DNA from: Metallyticus violacea | Taxonomy: Eukaryota; Arthropoda; Insecta; Mantodea; Metallyticidae | Assembly (NCBI GenBank): GCA_030762175.1 | Contig: CM060831.1 | Span: 6,276,501 to 6,340,500, forward strand | Direction of reading: 5' to 3' | Length of the DNA stretch: 64,000 nt | Shown here: positions 1 through 11,567 of the stretch, piece by piece | How positions within the stretch are numbered: the stretch's first letter is position 1 | Layout of the letters: every line of letters begins with the position of its first letter | Notes under the pieces: model-generated | What the model was told of the DNA's origin: nothing | Database searches by the model: none | What the model saw: only the letters and a program-made list of their open reading frames with translations | Translations under genes and position numbers: made by a program

Positions 1-342
1 CATGCCTTACAGTTTTGTCCATTAGTCTTTGCGTCAAAAATAAACATTAAACATGGCTTAGTTTTTATACTAAATTATATTTTTGTGCATCATTTCCTAG
101 CATTGAATTTACTCTGCGCTCACTAAGAAGTCACGTGATCGCCTTGTGCTTTATTCTATACTCGGCAAAGACGCCCCATCAAATGTGTGACTGCAGAAGC
201 TGCCGTGCTTCCTACCATCATTACATAGAGTGCACTTTAATTTAAAATTACATTGTTAATACCAATATGTCTCATTTAATCGCGAAACAAAGGAACTGAT
301 ATACTAACAATAATCAGTAACATCAGCTTGAACATGCATTTG
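1..342. other. Unique AT-rich sequence
   Basis: No gene, repeat family or RNA is recognised here. It leads directly into a long ATT microsatellite. Confidence 0.5.
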
Positions 343-343
343 C

Positions 344-422
<79 letters not shown>

Positions 423-436
423 CATTATTATTATTA

Positions 437-497
<61 letters not shown>

Positions 498-511
498 CAT
501 TATTATTATTA
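343..511. repeat. (ATT)n microsatellite
   Basis: About 169 bases of ATT repeats with a few ATC interruptions spaced along the second half. The poly-Ile and poly-Met open frames that cross it on both strands are artefacts of the repeat. The interruptions suggest an old expanded array. Confidence 0.97.
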
Positions 512-742
512 GGTACACGAATTTCTCAACACTGCAGCTAGAATGAAGTGCAATGAAGTTATGTTGAACTTGACAAGTGCGAGGGGTACAATACGTCGCG
601 AGCTACAAATCCCTTCTTCCCTTATGCCTGTTACTCATCAGTTCTTGTTTATCTGTCGGGCAGTAGCTCACAGCTAACTTTTGTTACTGACCTACTGTAG
701 TTTGAGTATACCTAACTTGATAGGTGCTTAAGAATTCTGAAG

Positions 743-743
<1 letters not shown>

Positions 744-791
<48 letters not shown>
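744..791. repeat. (ATT)n microsatellite
   Basis: About 16 uninterrupted ATT units. The poly-Leu open frame through it is a repeat artefact. Confidence 0.95.
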
Positions 792-792
<1 letters not shown>

Positions 793-1000
793 TACTTGTT
801 TTCAGATGGGAAAATGAGAAAAAGCGATCCTGCCAGGAAAAAATGGAGTGAAGCGTCTATAACGATAGTTACAGTTGATATTCGTGAAAAGGAGCTGGGC
901 CTAATCAAGCAATTAAGTAGCATTACAAAGATGACAACAGCGACATATATTATGATCGTCGCAAAGAATGCACCGACTTTTATTACCTCACGAAGAAATA

Positions 1001-1025
1001 ATGTGTGTATGTGTGTGTGTGTGTG
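1001..1025. repeat. (GT)n microsatellite
   Basis: Short GT run with one ATGT interruption. Confidence 0.9.
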
Positions 1026-2280
1026 ATTTCTAGGGAACGAACTTAACTTTTCAAAAAGCATTGTATTGGGCGTGGACGTAAAATTGCCCACAAACTATGA
1101 AAATGGTAAACTGCTACGCATAATAACACGTTTATTTGGCAAGCTGTTTTACACAAATTTTGTTCTTTTTAAAGGAAATTGCAAGAAATAAAGGTGGGGA
1201 TCTTTGTCAAAGGTGATAAATTGCAAGAGTTAACAATTAAGCGTTAATATTTTTTCATACACTATTGTTGTAATTTGCAGTGTAAATGTTATAAGATATC
1301 TATTTCCAGTATTACAACAATTTACATTTTGTTTATTTATGTACATTTTAAATAAACCAAAGTATGTCATTTTTGTCCATTTTACCCTATATATTCAAGC
1401 GGCAATGAGCCAGATAAATTGGCCAAATTGGCAAACATGAACTGTCCATTCATGGGAGGTGTGATAGATTTTGACAATACATTTTAAATTTGTTTTGGAT
1501 TTGAGCTAAAAAAATGCTTGGTGAAAACAGAATTAGGGAGTTTTGGTTAAATGCAGAGAATGTTAATTCATTTCATAAAGCGGTCAAAATGTCCACAGCA
1601 TATATCAATACTGGATAAGTGTTTTTTTTTTCTTTCATGCGAAAAATAAGAGAAAATAAAATGCTGTTTATTAAACTGAAAATCAGAAAATTATAACACA
1701 CTTATTTACTGGGGAAACAAATGGAGTTTAATGAGTTCCATTTCGTTCCTATTGCATCTTACACACTTGTTTTAGTCGAGTATAAACATTTGTTTTTGCT
1801 GTGAAAGCTAATTGTGCACAGCCATAGCACCTCATTCAACCAGATGTGCAGTCATTGAGTGTCAAAATTGAGAACAGGTACAAATTTCAACCACTAACTT
1901 TGCTGTGTGAGGACCGGCATTGTCACTCTAGACCCAAGCGCCTGACCATCACTAAGCTGATTTTGAGGGATAAATTATGATTTGAACGTGTTTTTCTCCT
2001 TTAGCACTGATCCAGATCACATTTCTTAATGCATTAACTTCAACTAATGTCTATCAAAGGATTGCAAGCCATTCTATTTTACTAAAGTTTCTATTTGTAA
2101 TAAAATAAAATTGTTTGAGGTCTTCGCTCTTCATCGCAATCTGCTAGGAAACTTTGAAAAAATAATTTCCTTATTCATATGTAGGCGAAGCGATGAACAA
2201 ACTTTCTGTTAGGCCTTATGGCTTACACTATAATCCCACCTACATTTCTTTAAGACTACCCAAAGATGCTTTCCAGAAAT
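1026..2280. other. Unique AT-rich sequence
   Basis: No coding potential, inverted repeats or known repeat family seen. It contains only short homopolymer runs, such as T10 near 1621. Confidence 0.45.
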
Positions 2281-2282
2281 TG

Positions 2283-2480
2283 TATACCTGGAGTTCATGG
2301 GTTCAATCCTGGTAGAGACCAAAACAAATTCTAGGCGTGCCTTCCTTAGGAAAGGAAACCCATGTGTCTAAGGTAGGTATCCAAGAGACGTGGATGCAAC
2401 AAGCTCTTGCCACATATTTCAGGGAGAAGGAGAGTGCCCTGGGCAAGGCGGGGTGGAGGTAAACAAACAACATCAAACGC
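2283..2480 (+). repeat. Possible old tRNA-derived SINE
   Basis: A box-B-like stretch (GGGTTCAATCC) at about 2303-2313 is followed by a body with CCTTCCTTAGG and GGAAACCC. No clear box A and no target-site duplication is visible, and no second copy was found in the window. The call rests on the box B and its position only. Confidence 0.25.
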
Positions 2481-2609
2481 TGCCGACCGTACTGTATTAA
2501 TGAGGCATGCACCTGCAGACATCTCGGGCATTCCTGCCTCTTGTTAAACAGATACCGCATCCTCTCTGTGGCAGATGGCCTTATACTATCACATAACATT
2601 TTTGACAAG

Positions 2610-3820
2610 TTTGAAAAATATTTTTGTTGAAGAAATATTTAAATATATTTCGGATTGAAATGCTGTACTCCATTAATGGAAAATAAAGAAGTAAGTTACA
2701 TATTTTTAAAAGTTGAACACGTAGTGTTATAATTTATTGTTACATCATCTTTACTGTGTTAAGGGCACCCGAAAGGTCAAATGTCTGGAAAAAGATGCAG
2801 TTTTTTTTTTTTTTATTTTGGTCATTAATTATAATTTATATTTTCGTCTTAAAATGGTTCATCATTTATGTCTCTATGAAATTTATAGGTCTGTTAACTG
2901 TTTACTTTAAAATATATATAATTTGCTGGTGGGCGTGTCCCTCTTGTAGGTGCCAATTCCAAATGTTCATTTGTTTTATTTTCAAACCTCGCGCTTGAAA
3001 TAGGGAAATTTTGTAAAGTGTATGTTACTTAACTGTTGTGCCTAGCCTGGAGAAGTGGAGGTCGTTCGTCTTTTGTTCATAAGCGTGGAAAATCGCATGT
3101 TTATGCTCTATCCTAGCAATGTTAGATTATTAAAAGTAGTTTTCTTTTGTTTTTATGCCATATAGTTGCCTATGTTGGCTTCCCTTTAACACAGTTTTTT
3201 TTTTTTTGATGAATCAATTTTTATTTAGTTTTTTAAAAATTATCTGAACCCGAAATGTTTTACATTTTTTTTAAATATACTACCTATATTTTTATGATTT
3301 TTATTTATTTATTCATTTTTTTGTAAACGACCATGTTAAACTATGCAGAGGTACCAGAAGGACATTTCTGAAAACTTGAGAGCTGTAATTCAAGTAGAAG
3401 TTGAGGAAAACACATTTTTCCAAGGAAAAACAAACAAACAAACAAACAAAAAAAAAAAAGGAAGGCACTGAAAAGATATCGCCAACTTCGCATCCATATT
3501 TCCGCAAGTTACATTTTTTGTTACAAACCAAATATTTTACCACGTACTTGGCCATTGTAATCCAATTATTTTAAAATTATCTCTAAATTCCTTAGTCTGC
3601 TATGTGTTCTTGTAAACTAGTGTCATATTCACCATAATGTTCCAAGTGCCCAAAGATGAATTTCTGTTACCTAAACATGAGTTAAAATAAAAACAACAAA
3701 AAAGTCTCATTTTATACCGTAATTAAAAAAATTAAAAAATACCAATGCAGTATTTACTTAGAAGCACTTTTGATACTAAAAGATGTTTTGTGATATTTAT
3801 AGAAAGACAACCTCATTTTT
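2610..3820. other. Unique sequence with short simple repeats
   Basis: AT-rich sequence with T-rich runs near 2800 and 3200 and an (AAAC)n/poly-A run at 3426-3460. The small open frames here are low-complexity. Nothing else is recognised. Confidence 0.45.
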
Positions 3821-3824
3821 TAAA

Positions 3825-4036
3825 ATTGTGTTTAACGCCCGCTTTTACTACTGGGGCATCACAGGCGGTGGACACAGATGGTACATAAGATGAAATTATA
3901 AACTGAAATTTTTGTTTTATTTTTTTAAAGGAAGGAACCGTTCCAAGCTCAGTCAGGGAGATAGGTCCTGGCGGGATTCGAACCCCAGACCTCCCGCTCA
4001 CACGTCCGCACTTAACGACTTCGGTCACCTGTTGCA
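3825..4036 (-). mobile_element. SINE family A, internally deleted copy
   Basis: tRNA-derived SINE on the minus strand. The head (right end) carries box-B sequence GGTTCGAATCCCGCC, and the tail (left end) ends in the family signature AAAGCGGGCGTTAAACAC. Compared with the fuller copies at 6035 and 55542, it lacks the middle block between the CTCAGTCAGGGAG-like and AAGGAAGGAA-like segments. Box A is partly eroded. No target-site duplication was found. Confidence 0.88.
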
Positions 4037-4282
4037 TTTAACCTGACCGATGATGCACGTTTAACAAACAACCGACAGATCAGAAGCCGAAGTGTCTGCT
4101 TGTTAACTTGCCGGCCAGAATTGGATCCCCGGTCGGAACATGTTGCCATGTTAAAATATTTTCTTCATTTTGCTTTTTCTTATTTTCCCTTACTTTAGAT
4201 GCTAAGAACTCCTTTCTTATTTACGTCCTCATTTCTTCATTTCATTCATTGCCTCGAAAGACCTTGTCAGTTGGAGATTCAT

Positions 4283-4420
4283 TTAGATTAGATTATTTAT
4301 TTATTTAAACTGGTAATACTAAAGCCATTAGGCATTCTTTTCCGCAATATTAATAAAAGTACAATACGTGGAACACACAAAGTAATACAATAATGTCGAT
4401 AAAATGTAAACAGAAGAATT
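4283..4420 (-). mobile_element. LINE 3'-end fragment (same family as at 62.6 kb)
   Basis: On the minus strand it ends in a CCAGTTTAAATAAATAAAT-type terminus. The preceding CTAATGGCTTTAGTAT aligns with the 3' end of the LINE at 62600-62700 (CTTACGGTCTTAACCTCGCC then AGGTAAAATAAATA). No reverse-transcriptase coding remains, so this is a severely 5'-truncated insertion, as usual for non-LTR elements. The upstream boundary near 4420 is approximate. Confidence 0.55.
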
Positions 4421-4492
4421 TATAAGTAAACTCATTGCTAAATAATATAGCCTGCCACTAACAAGAAATTACTCATACATAAAATAAAACTA

Positions 4493-5945
4493 CTGAGGGC
4501 TGTTCGAGAAAGTGATAAAACATTTTTACGTGCATCATTTCTCGCGCAAAAATTTAACTTGACAATATTTCATTAGCTTAATGCATAATGCACACGTGGT
4601 ACAGTTTCATTGTTACCACCTTTGGTTCTCGCCTGTGAGAGGTATCAAGTTGAGACACGTTGCACTCCACGTACAGCAAAATGGCGGTGACGGGCCACGA
4701 TCAAATACCGCTCTGAAATGTTTCCTTTGTCTCAACAAATATTTAGATGAGGCCCATGGAAAGTTTGTTCCTTCGTATAGCATTATTCGAAGATGGTTTA
4801 ACATTTTAAAGAAAGGAGGCAATACATTTCAAACGGACGTGGACCCGACGCTCCAGTTTGTGCTGTAACGGAAGAAAACATTAACACTGCTGTTGTCATT
4901 GTGAGAGGGGATCGTCGAATAAAATTAAGAACACTTTCAGAAATTCCGAAAATGTTCGTGTGCAGGTCTGCATGCAATTGAAGATGATGTTACACGAACA
5001 AGCGGAGTTCCTCTCAACGGAAATCCCTGCTCATGGTTATGTCGCTTCGATACTGAGAGCAAATAGCAAAGCTCTGTGTGGTCACCAACACCAAAAACTG
5101 CTGGGAAAGTTATGGTCATCTTCTTTTTCGATGTTCAAGGAAAGTTTATCAGAATGTCGTATCTGCACACAACTGTAACTGGGCACTGCCTCAGTGGTGT
5201 CCTAAAAACGCTGCAAGGCCATATCACACATTTGCAAAGTCCGTATTTCCGTGCAACAAGCTGAATCATTTTCTTCTTCTCATTGGGCACTATAACCCGG
5301 GGTGAGTCTTGGTCTGCCGTGGCGACCTATGCTTCCTTTATGTCCGTCTTACGACTTCATTGATAGAGGGCAGTATTGCAGGGATGCATGTGATCAGCAT
5401 GCCAGGACCCCGCAGGTCGCCTTTCACGCGGTTTTCGTGATCGAAGAACGCCACCTCTTCATCAGGCAGCTCCCCAATTGTCCTCCCGTTCCAGATCCCC
5501 CTAACTTAGAAAAATTCCTAAGCAGGAATCGAACCCGGGCTTTCCGGCCAGCAGTCTGTAACGCTAACCACTAGGCCAAGGAAGTGATCACAAGCTGAAT
5601 ACTACACCATGATAATGAACGACCACACGTCGCAATTGTTGTTGCTAAATATGTCACAAAAATCAATGTGAAATGTGTCCCTCACCTTCCCTACAGTCCA
5701 GATTAATTCCCCTGTGACATTTTCCGTTTCTTCAAATTTAAGAAATCCCTTCATGGGAGACCTTTTTCATCTGCAGAAGCAGCGATAAAGGCTGCGGAGA
5801 CGATTCTGAAAAACTTCTTAAAATGGTTTCCAGCATGTCTTTGAAGACTGGCACAGGTGCTTTGCATCCAACGGGGACTACTTTGAGAAAGATCATCAAA
5901 ATTATGTTGTCAAAAATGAATATTTTTTATTGAACAGCCCTTGCA
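4493..5945 (+). mobile_element. Degenerate Tc1/mariner element M1, interrupted by a SINE
   Basis: Both ends carry imperfect inverted repeats: AGGGCTGTTC at 4496-4505 and its complement GAACAGCCCT at 5932-5941. Broken frames between them match a mariner transposase in order: helix-turn-helix and linker with APVCAVTEEN near 4850-4890, then KVMVIFFFDVQGKF near 5108-5150, then LHHDNERPH near 5602-5630, LPYSPD near 5690 and KSLHGRPFSS near 5745. The first catalytic Asp region (DETW-like) is eroded, and frameshifts and stops are frequent. A SINE splits the gene at 5267-5589. Without it the element is about 1.1 kb. It is non-functional. Confidence 0.92.
5267..5589 (-). mobile_element. SINE family D nested inside mariner M1
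   Basis: tRNA-derived SINE on the minus strand, flanked by a perfect 11-bp target-site duplication ACAAGCTGAAT at 5256-5266 and 5590-5600. Read on the minus strand, the head has box A TGGCCTAGTGGTTAGCG and box B GGTTCGATTCC about 30 bases apart. The body contains GAGGTGGCGTTC-like sequence, and the 3' tail is a short GAA repeat next to the left duplication. The clean duplication shows LINE-type retrotransposition into an already integrated mariner. Confidence 0.95.
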
Positions 5946-6022
5946 TAAACATACAGCTAAGACATATTAAATAGATAATTAAGTATGGTAGAAAAATATT
6001 ACATTAAAAATAAGCACGATTT

Positions 6023-6364
6023 TATTTATAGAGTTTTTTTTTTGAGTAGTGTTTAACGCCCGTTTTTACTACTGAGGCACCACAGGCGGTGGGCACTGAT
6101 GATACATGAGATGAAATGATAAATTGGGAAAGGATATATATATATTTTTTTTTTTAAGGAAGGAAGCGTTCCAGGCCTAAGTTTAGGTACCTACCCGGCA
6201 TTTGCCAGTTATGAAGACTAAGGAAAACCTGGAAAAAACCCTAGTCAGGGAGGACGGTCCTGGCGGGATTCGAACCGCAGACCTCCCGCTCACGAGTCCG
6301 TGCCTTAACGACCTCGGCCACCCGTGGCGGTATATTATTATATTATATTATATATTTATAGAGT
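6023..6364 (-). mobile_element. SINE family A, near full-length copy
   Basis: Minus-strand tRNA-derived SINE with element proper at about 6035-6330. On the minus strand the head has box A TGGCCGAGGTCGTTAAGGC and box B GGTTCGAATCCCGCC. It is followed by a conserved core (CTGACTAGGG, TGGCAAATGCCGGGTAGGTA, CTTAGGCCTGGAACGCTTCC), a T/A-rich linker and the 3' end AAACGGGCGTTAAACACTAC. TATTTATAGAGT occurs at 6023-6034 and 6353-6364 and is a probable target-site duplication, although 22 bases of TATTA repeat lie between the head and the right copy. Confidence 0.93.
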
Positions 6365-6367
6365 GTC

Positions 6368-6392
6368 AACATATATATATATATATATATAC
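6368..6392. repeat. (AT)n microsatellite
   Basis: Short AT run next to the SINE. Confidence 0.9.
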
Positions 6393-6597
6393 TGTTTTAA
6401 TTTAGTTTTAAACTGTGAAATGTTCCCATAGTCCGTGATATTACAAGGTAAAGTATCTAAAGAAGAGAAAGAGAAACTGTGAAAGAGAAGGAATATGAAG
6501 CTGTAATGGTATCCCGAGTAAAACTGTGATGTGAAGGTAGTTTATGGAAACGATAAACTAGTTAGGCTTACAGAAGAAGAATTGGGGAAAAAATTAA

Positions 6598-6661
6598 CAA
6601 CACCACCACCACCACCAGCACCAACAACATCAACATCAACAACAACAACAACAACAACAAC

Positions 6662-6726
<65 letters not shown>
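6598..6726. repeat. Compound (CAC)n(CAA)n(TAA)n microsatellite
   Basis: Successive CAC, CAA/CAT and AAT trinucleotide blocks. The Pro-Thr-Ile open frame across it is an artefact. Confidence 0.95.
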
Positions 6727-6727
<1 letters not shown>

Positions 6728-7029
6728 GTGGTCGTGATAGTTTTACTAGTAGTATTTATGAATTGCTAAAGAACAAAGTACGTGTCTTGTATTCCGTACA
6801 GTTTTACACTCAGAGAAGCCAAATGTGACTGATAGGAACAAATTGGAAATAGGTCACAGGTCCTCTTTATTTTCATTTGAATGCAAATGCAATTATATTG
6901 GCGTACTGTTTCACTGCCGGTTTATCTTGAAGTCTATAAGTTCAATCGTTTAAGTGCAATCTGCAGTAGAAAGCTACAATACTCATGATGCCCGATGATC
7001 TCGCATCTACTTCCAAACTTCCCTGAAAC

Positions 7030-7400
7030 GTGGGGATGCAGGCTATCTCAGCAAAACGTTTCACTGCCGCACACGCGTCTCAAAGGCGGCGGTTCCGAAA
7101 GGGGTTTTACGACTTGCGGTCATTAGCGGTCGGCATATTGAATAAAGTTTCCAAGGGAAACAATAAAAATCAAAGAGCCTTTGCAAAGCCCCGCCTAAAC
7201 GAGCTGCGTGCTCATTAAACGCTCACTTTAGCGGGGATGCCCGGCCTCCAAGGTAATAAAACTGCCTGCCCTCGCCGCTTTTATTGGCTGCCCCAGCACT
7301 CGAAGTAAGGACTCTCGCGGAGGACAACTCACTCGGCCCGGGCCGTGACGACAGCGTCCAACCCAACCCCTCGGCATAAATCAAGGTGCGGCTTTGTCAA
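7030..7400. promoter_or_regulatory. CpG/GC-rich unique island, candidate regulatory DNA
   Basis: GC and CpG content rise sharply here against an AT-rich background, with no transposon similarity. It contains GCCCCGCC-type boxes near 7190 and an inverted CCAAT-type box (ATTGGC) near 7283. There is no convincing open frame or splice pattern. A conserved non-coding element or distant promoter is possible. This rests only on base composition and short motifs. Confidence 0.25.
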
Positions 7401-7790
7401 GTCTACGGTTCGGAGGACACATCAGATGGATGCCAACCACGTCTTGTTAGAGACACGCCGTTCCACAAGTCTCTTCACCATCTGCTTGTTACAGCACCAG
7501 AGCTCGCAGCCTGGAAAGTGGCTCACGATTGGCAATGTGACAGCACTAAAACAGAGGTGAATATAGAAAGCGCGACAGTCACTTGAAACTACCAGCGATA
7601 TCGAAGCTAGTAGCTTATAAAAATCAATAATGACGGTGTTCAACTTCGTAAAAATGCACACTAAAGTCATGTCCAGAAATGAAGATTTCAACAGTACGTC
7701 TTCATTTTCACTGGATCAAATAAATGGTATGAGGGACGAGACAGTACTCTATTCTGTGACAGTAAATACTGAGCTTGTAGCTCTTCTGAA

Positions 7791-7962
7791 CTATTTATTT
7801 ACGGACGCTCTTTAACATCTCAGGTCATTCGATTCAGGTCGAGATATGGCCGATACATTTTGCTCAGAAGCCTCTTCTTTCAAGCCGCAAATCTATCACG
7901 TGACTCCCATTTACTTTCCTTTCGAAGGAAGCCATACTTCGGATTCTTTCACCCGAAAAAAA
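7791..7962 (-). mobile_element. SINE family B, 5'-truncated copy
   Basis: Shares with the family the tail-side sequence ACGGACGCTCTTTAACATCT, the TTTTGCTCAGAAGCCTCTTC block and GAAGGAAGCCATACTT. It stops before the tRNA-like head and has diverged in the middle. The tail is on the left, so it lies on the minus strand. Confidence 0.88.
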
Positions 7963-8362
7963 GTGCTGATGTGTGGAAGTGCAAATCGTTGTGAAACATT
8001 CCCCAAATCCATCTCGCAGCTTCCTCACAGACATCCTTGTCAGCCGAGCACGAGCACCATTTTCCATACTAGCTCGTTCTTCTTTTACTAACCAAACTGG
8101 GACAAACTATTCTTTGAATTGGCTAAAACTAGTAAGTGAACAGGAACTATCCTTCGCTAAACGTTTGATGATTACACGCAGCTATCTCTTTCTGACACGT
8201 TGGCTAGGGTTCGCTGAGGATCCTACATGTCCCAACACGAGTTTGTATAATTGTTTACTGAGTTCCTGGCAACTTGCTCTCGTTCATGTTCTGAGTACAT
8301 GCTGCTTATAGATATGACGTCAAAGCTAGCAGATAGATCTAGGATCTTACTATGGCTTTATT

Positions 8363-8647
8363 TGTTGATTTGGTTTATTTACACACGATCGTTAACATCT
8401 CAGGTCATGAGCGTCTCTTTCAATTCAGCGCACGAAATAACGGGTAAAATTTACTCAGAGGCCTGTTCTTTCAGGCTTGAGGTTCTTTTTCGTGCCGTAA
8501 ATGTACGACACGGGACCCACGGCGTTACTTCACTTCCGAAAGAAGCCATACTTACGCCCGAAAAAATCCATCGATCCTAAACGGGACTGAACCCATGAAC
8601 TTGGGTTTAGGAGACAAGTATGGTTACCATACACCGCCAGGACCGAC
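8363..8647 (-). mobile_element. SINE family B copy with tRNA-like head
   Basis: Minus-strand copy spanning nearly the whole family consensus seen here. The tail is at the left (GATTTGGTTTATTTA). The body has GTACGACACGGGACCCACGG and GAAAGAAGCCATACTT. The head at right has a mutated box B (GGGTTCAGTCCCGT on the minus strand) and the family start GTCGGTCCTGGCGG. Box A is partly disrupted. Confidence 0.92.
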
Positions 8648-8698
8648 ATCCTTCAGAGTTACACTTTCAGGTCGTGTGTCGGAAGTATATGAACTAAT

Positions 8699-9460
8699 CT
8701 TTTTTTTTTTTTTTTTAATTTTTTTAATATTCTTTATGTTTTTTCAGGGGTGAGGGCCAAAGGAGACATCATGGGACGTGTGCTCTTTGGGCCAGTTTGC
8801 CACAATGTTATGTGCATGTGAAATTTTGAACCAAGCCCGCTGGGGCAGGGGTTATGTGCACTCGTGGAGATTAATATTTCCCAGTACCTCCCATGGCAGT
8901 GGATGTTCCAAATGTTTGCGCCCTCTTGTATGATCATAATTACCGAGTGCGCGGATCAAAACGACAGGGCTGACCAGAAGAATTTTGATAGGCGTTTGTG
9001 GCCCGTTTTTCTAATGGTATTAATTATATATTTGAGGTCCGAGTGCTGGTGCAGGAACACGCAATCTGTGCCAAAAATGGTACTTAGGATGGTACTTTGA
9101 AGTTTTTGAAGGGAGAAAACATAGCCCCATTCGCTTGCATACATTATGATTGCCGGGAGATGATGGCCGTATATTTGCAATTTAGTACGGATTGGTATGG
9201 AGATGAACCCGAATATGGAGAACAACTTGCTGGCAACTGCCCGATTTTCGTTCGCAGTTTCCGTATGTGGAGCCCAAAAGTAAGCCCTTGGTCCAGGGTC
9301 ACTCCGAGATTTGCGGCTCGCACCTTCCAGGGAATTCGTGGCCCAATAATCTCAGAGAGCCTGGATTGGCAGTCTACGTCTCTTGCTCTTCTCAGCACCA
9401 GGTGCCATTTTTGACTCCAAGCTTCCACCTGGGTGAGGTGTGGGCGAAAATTAGTCAAAG
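8699..9460 (-). mobile_element. 5'-truncated non-LTR retrotransposon (Jockey-like LINE) with poly(A) tail
   Basis: Minus-strand frames at 9458-9144 and 9225-8956 read as the C-terminal part of a LINE reverse transcriptase. Landmarks are NLGVTLDQGLTFGLHIRKL, equivalent to the usual YLGV-LD-LTW-HI block, then TYASEWGY and KLQSTILSTIFG, matching the LQ-VLR-I block, then LHQHSDLKY. The two frames are joined by a frameshift near 9150-9220. The element ends at the left in a T run at 8701-8716, which is the poly(A) tail on the minus strand. The catalytic YADD region is missing by 5' truncation. Confidence 0.85.
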
Positions 9461-10350
9461 CTGTCTCTAGTTGTCAGCAGTGTTTTCGTAGTGTAGTGAC
9501 ATGCGCATTTGCTTGTTGATGCATTTAAAGGAAACTATGCGTACAATTGTGAAAATTCATATTAAACAAAGCAATTAACTAATACTGAAAAGAATCCCAA
9601 GTATACAACTAAGTAGCATGTTTCTTAAGAACACTCATATTTGGGGAAACTAAATTGTTGTATATGTACAATTACAATATTAGTTTATGAAGTTGTCTTT
9701 ATGATGCAGACCCATTTAAATGTAGATCAACTTTAATAGTATTATGACTAACTTTTATCATCAGGCTGTAAACGAAAATGAAATCTGTGGGCTGAGTGAA
9801 AACGTGATTGACTTTGTGCTCTCATGCACAGAAAATCATTTTGTATTTTTTTTAACTTCTAAAACGAATCTATTTGTTATCATGACATAATTACGTTCTT
9901 CTCTAGTTAAAATCTCATATTTATATTTTTGCGCGTTCTTTTCTTTTGGGTAGAGGAACTGTTGATTCGGAAAAATACAGGAGTTTACGTAATCAGTAAA
10001 TTTTAGCCTTTCTTAGCGAACAAGTATTGTACCGTAATCCCGGTAATTACAGAGTATATCAAAATGGTTAATGTATACAACTGCAGTTTTACTGGGAGCA
10101 GATTTTTTAATCTCCTAGTTTCGTTTTTAGGGAACATGAACATATAAAGAAGTTTTCTGTGATCTGTAGTTTAATACATATGCCGGCACACCTGCACGTT
10201 CGCCACATCTAAAGAATTAAATAATAATGAATTTTACCATTACGGAATCCTAAGAGAGAAGTACCAAAATTATTAATAAATTTTTACCATTATCGAATTC
10301 TAGAGGTGATGGCAAATTAATTAATGTAATTTATTAATATTAATATTATT
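9461..10350. other. Unique AT-rich sequence
   Basis: No gene, inverted-repeat pair or known repeat family recognised. Confidence 0.45.
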
Positions 10351-10352
10351 TA

Positions 10353-11567
10353 CATGGGGTGATCTAAAAGTTATCGGCATGACTTAGAGATGCCGTGAAA
10401 ATGGCTAAATTACCAGATAGTTGTTAAGTATCATACTTAAGATGGAGCGCTGTAAAATTCCAGACGCGTAAGTGCAGTCACCTGTTTGTGATGATCCTGT
10501 AAACAAACTAGTGTTAACATTTTCTACAAAATGGATAAAACTGAAATATGAACTGCGATAAAGTGCTTAACCCAACAGAAGTATCAAAAGAGTTAGATTT
10601 CACAATAAAGAATTCTTATCCTTCATTTTCGAAGGTTAAAAAGCAGGCTACTGTGGTCGTACCAACGTGATGAGCGCCCAGCCTCCCAAAAGTGCTATGA
10701 CCGACGAGATGGTGGCAAAAATTCACAATACCGTACTCAATGATCGCTAATTGGAAGTACGCGAGTTGACTGACATTACAAAGGTCTGTCCACTACATTT
10801 AACACGAAGTTTTGGATATGAGAAATCTTCCCTTTCAATGGGTGCCGCGTTTGTTAACAGTGGACCAAACACGAATTCGAATGAATATTTCGCAAGAGTG
10901 TTTAGACTTGTTTAAACGCAATTCCAGTGAATTTTTCCGACGTTTCATAACAGTAGATGAAACATGGATTCATCACTATACAGACAAAGCAGTCCAAACT
11001 ACGGATGGCAACAGATGAAAGTGCACCAAAGAAAGCAAAAACGGTTCCATCTGCAGGAAAAGTCAAGGCTACGATTTTCTGAGATTCTCATGGTGCTTGT
11101 GCTCGTAGACTACCACCAGAAGGGCAGAACCATCATCGGAGAGAATTGCACTTCATTACTGGACCAACTGAAGGATGCTATTCAGGCTAAATGTCCCCAC
11201 CTTGCGATAAAGCAAGTTCTCTTTCATCACGATTATGCGTCTTCACACACGTCCGGGATTGTTACTGCAAAATTACATGGCATTTGTTTCCAAGTGCTTC
11301 AACATCCGCCATAATTATCCGATTTTACTCCCAGCGATTACTTTTTGTTAGCTGGATGGACGAAGATCCACATCAAATGATGAGATTGAAACTGAAACAG
11401 ATGCTTTTTCTCAGTTGGGCTAATCTTATTTTACTGAAGGTATTAACATTTTGGAAAGTCGTTGGATTAAATGCACTGATTTACAAGGTGACTATGTTGA
11501 AAAAAAAATCCTCTTAAAACTTGTGTTTTCTTGGTCAGGTTGAGAGCTTTCAAAACACCCTTCCATT
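10353..11567 (+). mobile_element. Degenerate mariner element M2
   Basis: An imperfect terminal repeat GGGTGATCTAAAAGTTATCGG at the left (from 10356) pairs with GGGTGTTTTGAAAGCTCTCAAC on the complement at the right (to about 11560). Broken frames follow a mariner transposase: TDEMVAKIHNTVLND near 10700, VPRLLTVDQTRIRMNIS near 10842-10890, then FITVDETWIHHYT near 10944-10985 with the first catalytic Asp intact. Next come FHHDYASSHTS near 11221-11250 (second Asp kept) and PPYSPDLAP-DYFLL with the third Asp near 11310-11350. At least four frameshifts or stops make it inactive. It resembles the irritans-type group, judged by eye. Confidence 0.92.

Noticed and set aside
276..546. Poly-Ile open frames on both strands
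   Set aside because: They are translations of the ATT microsatellite.
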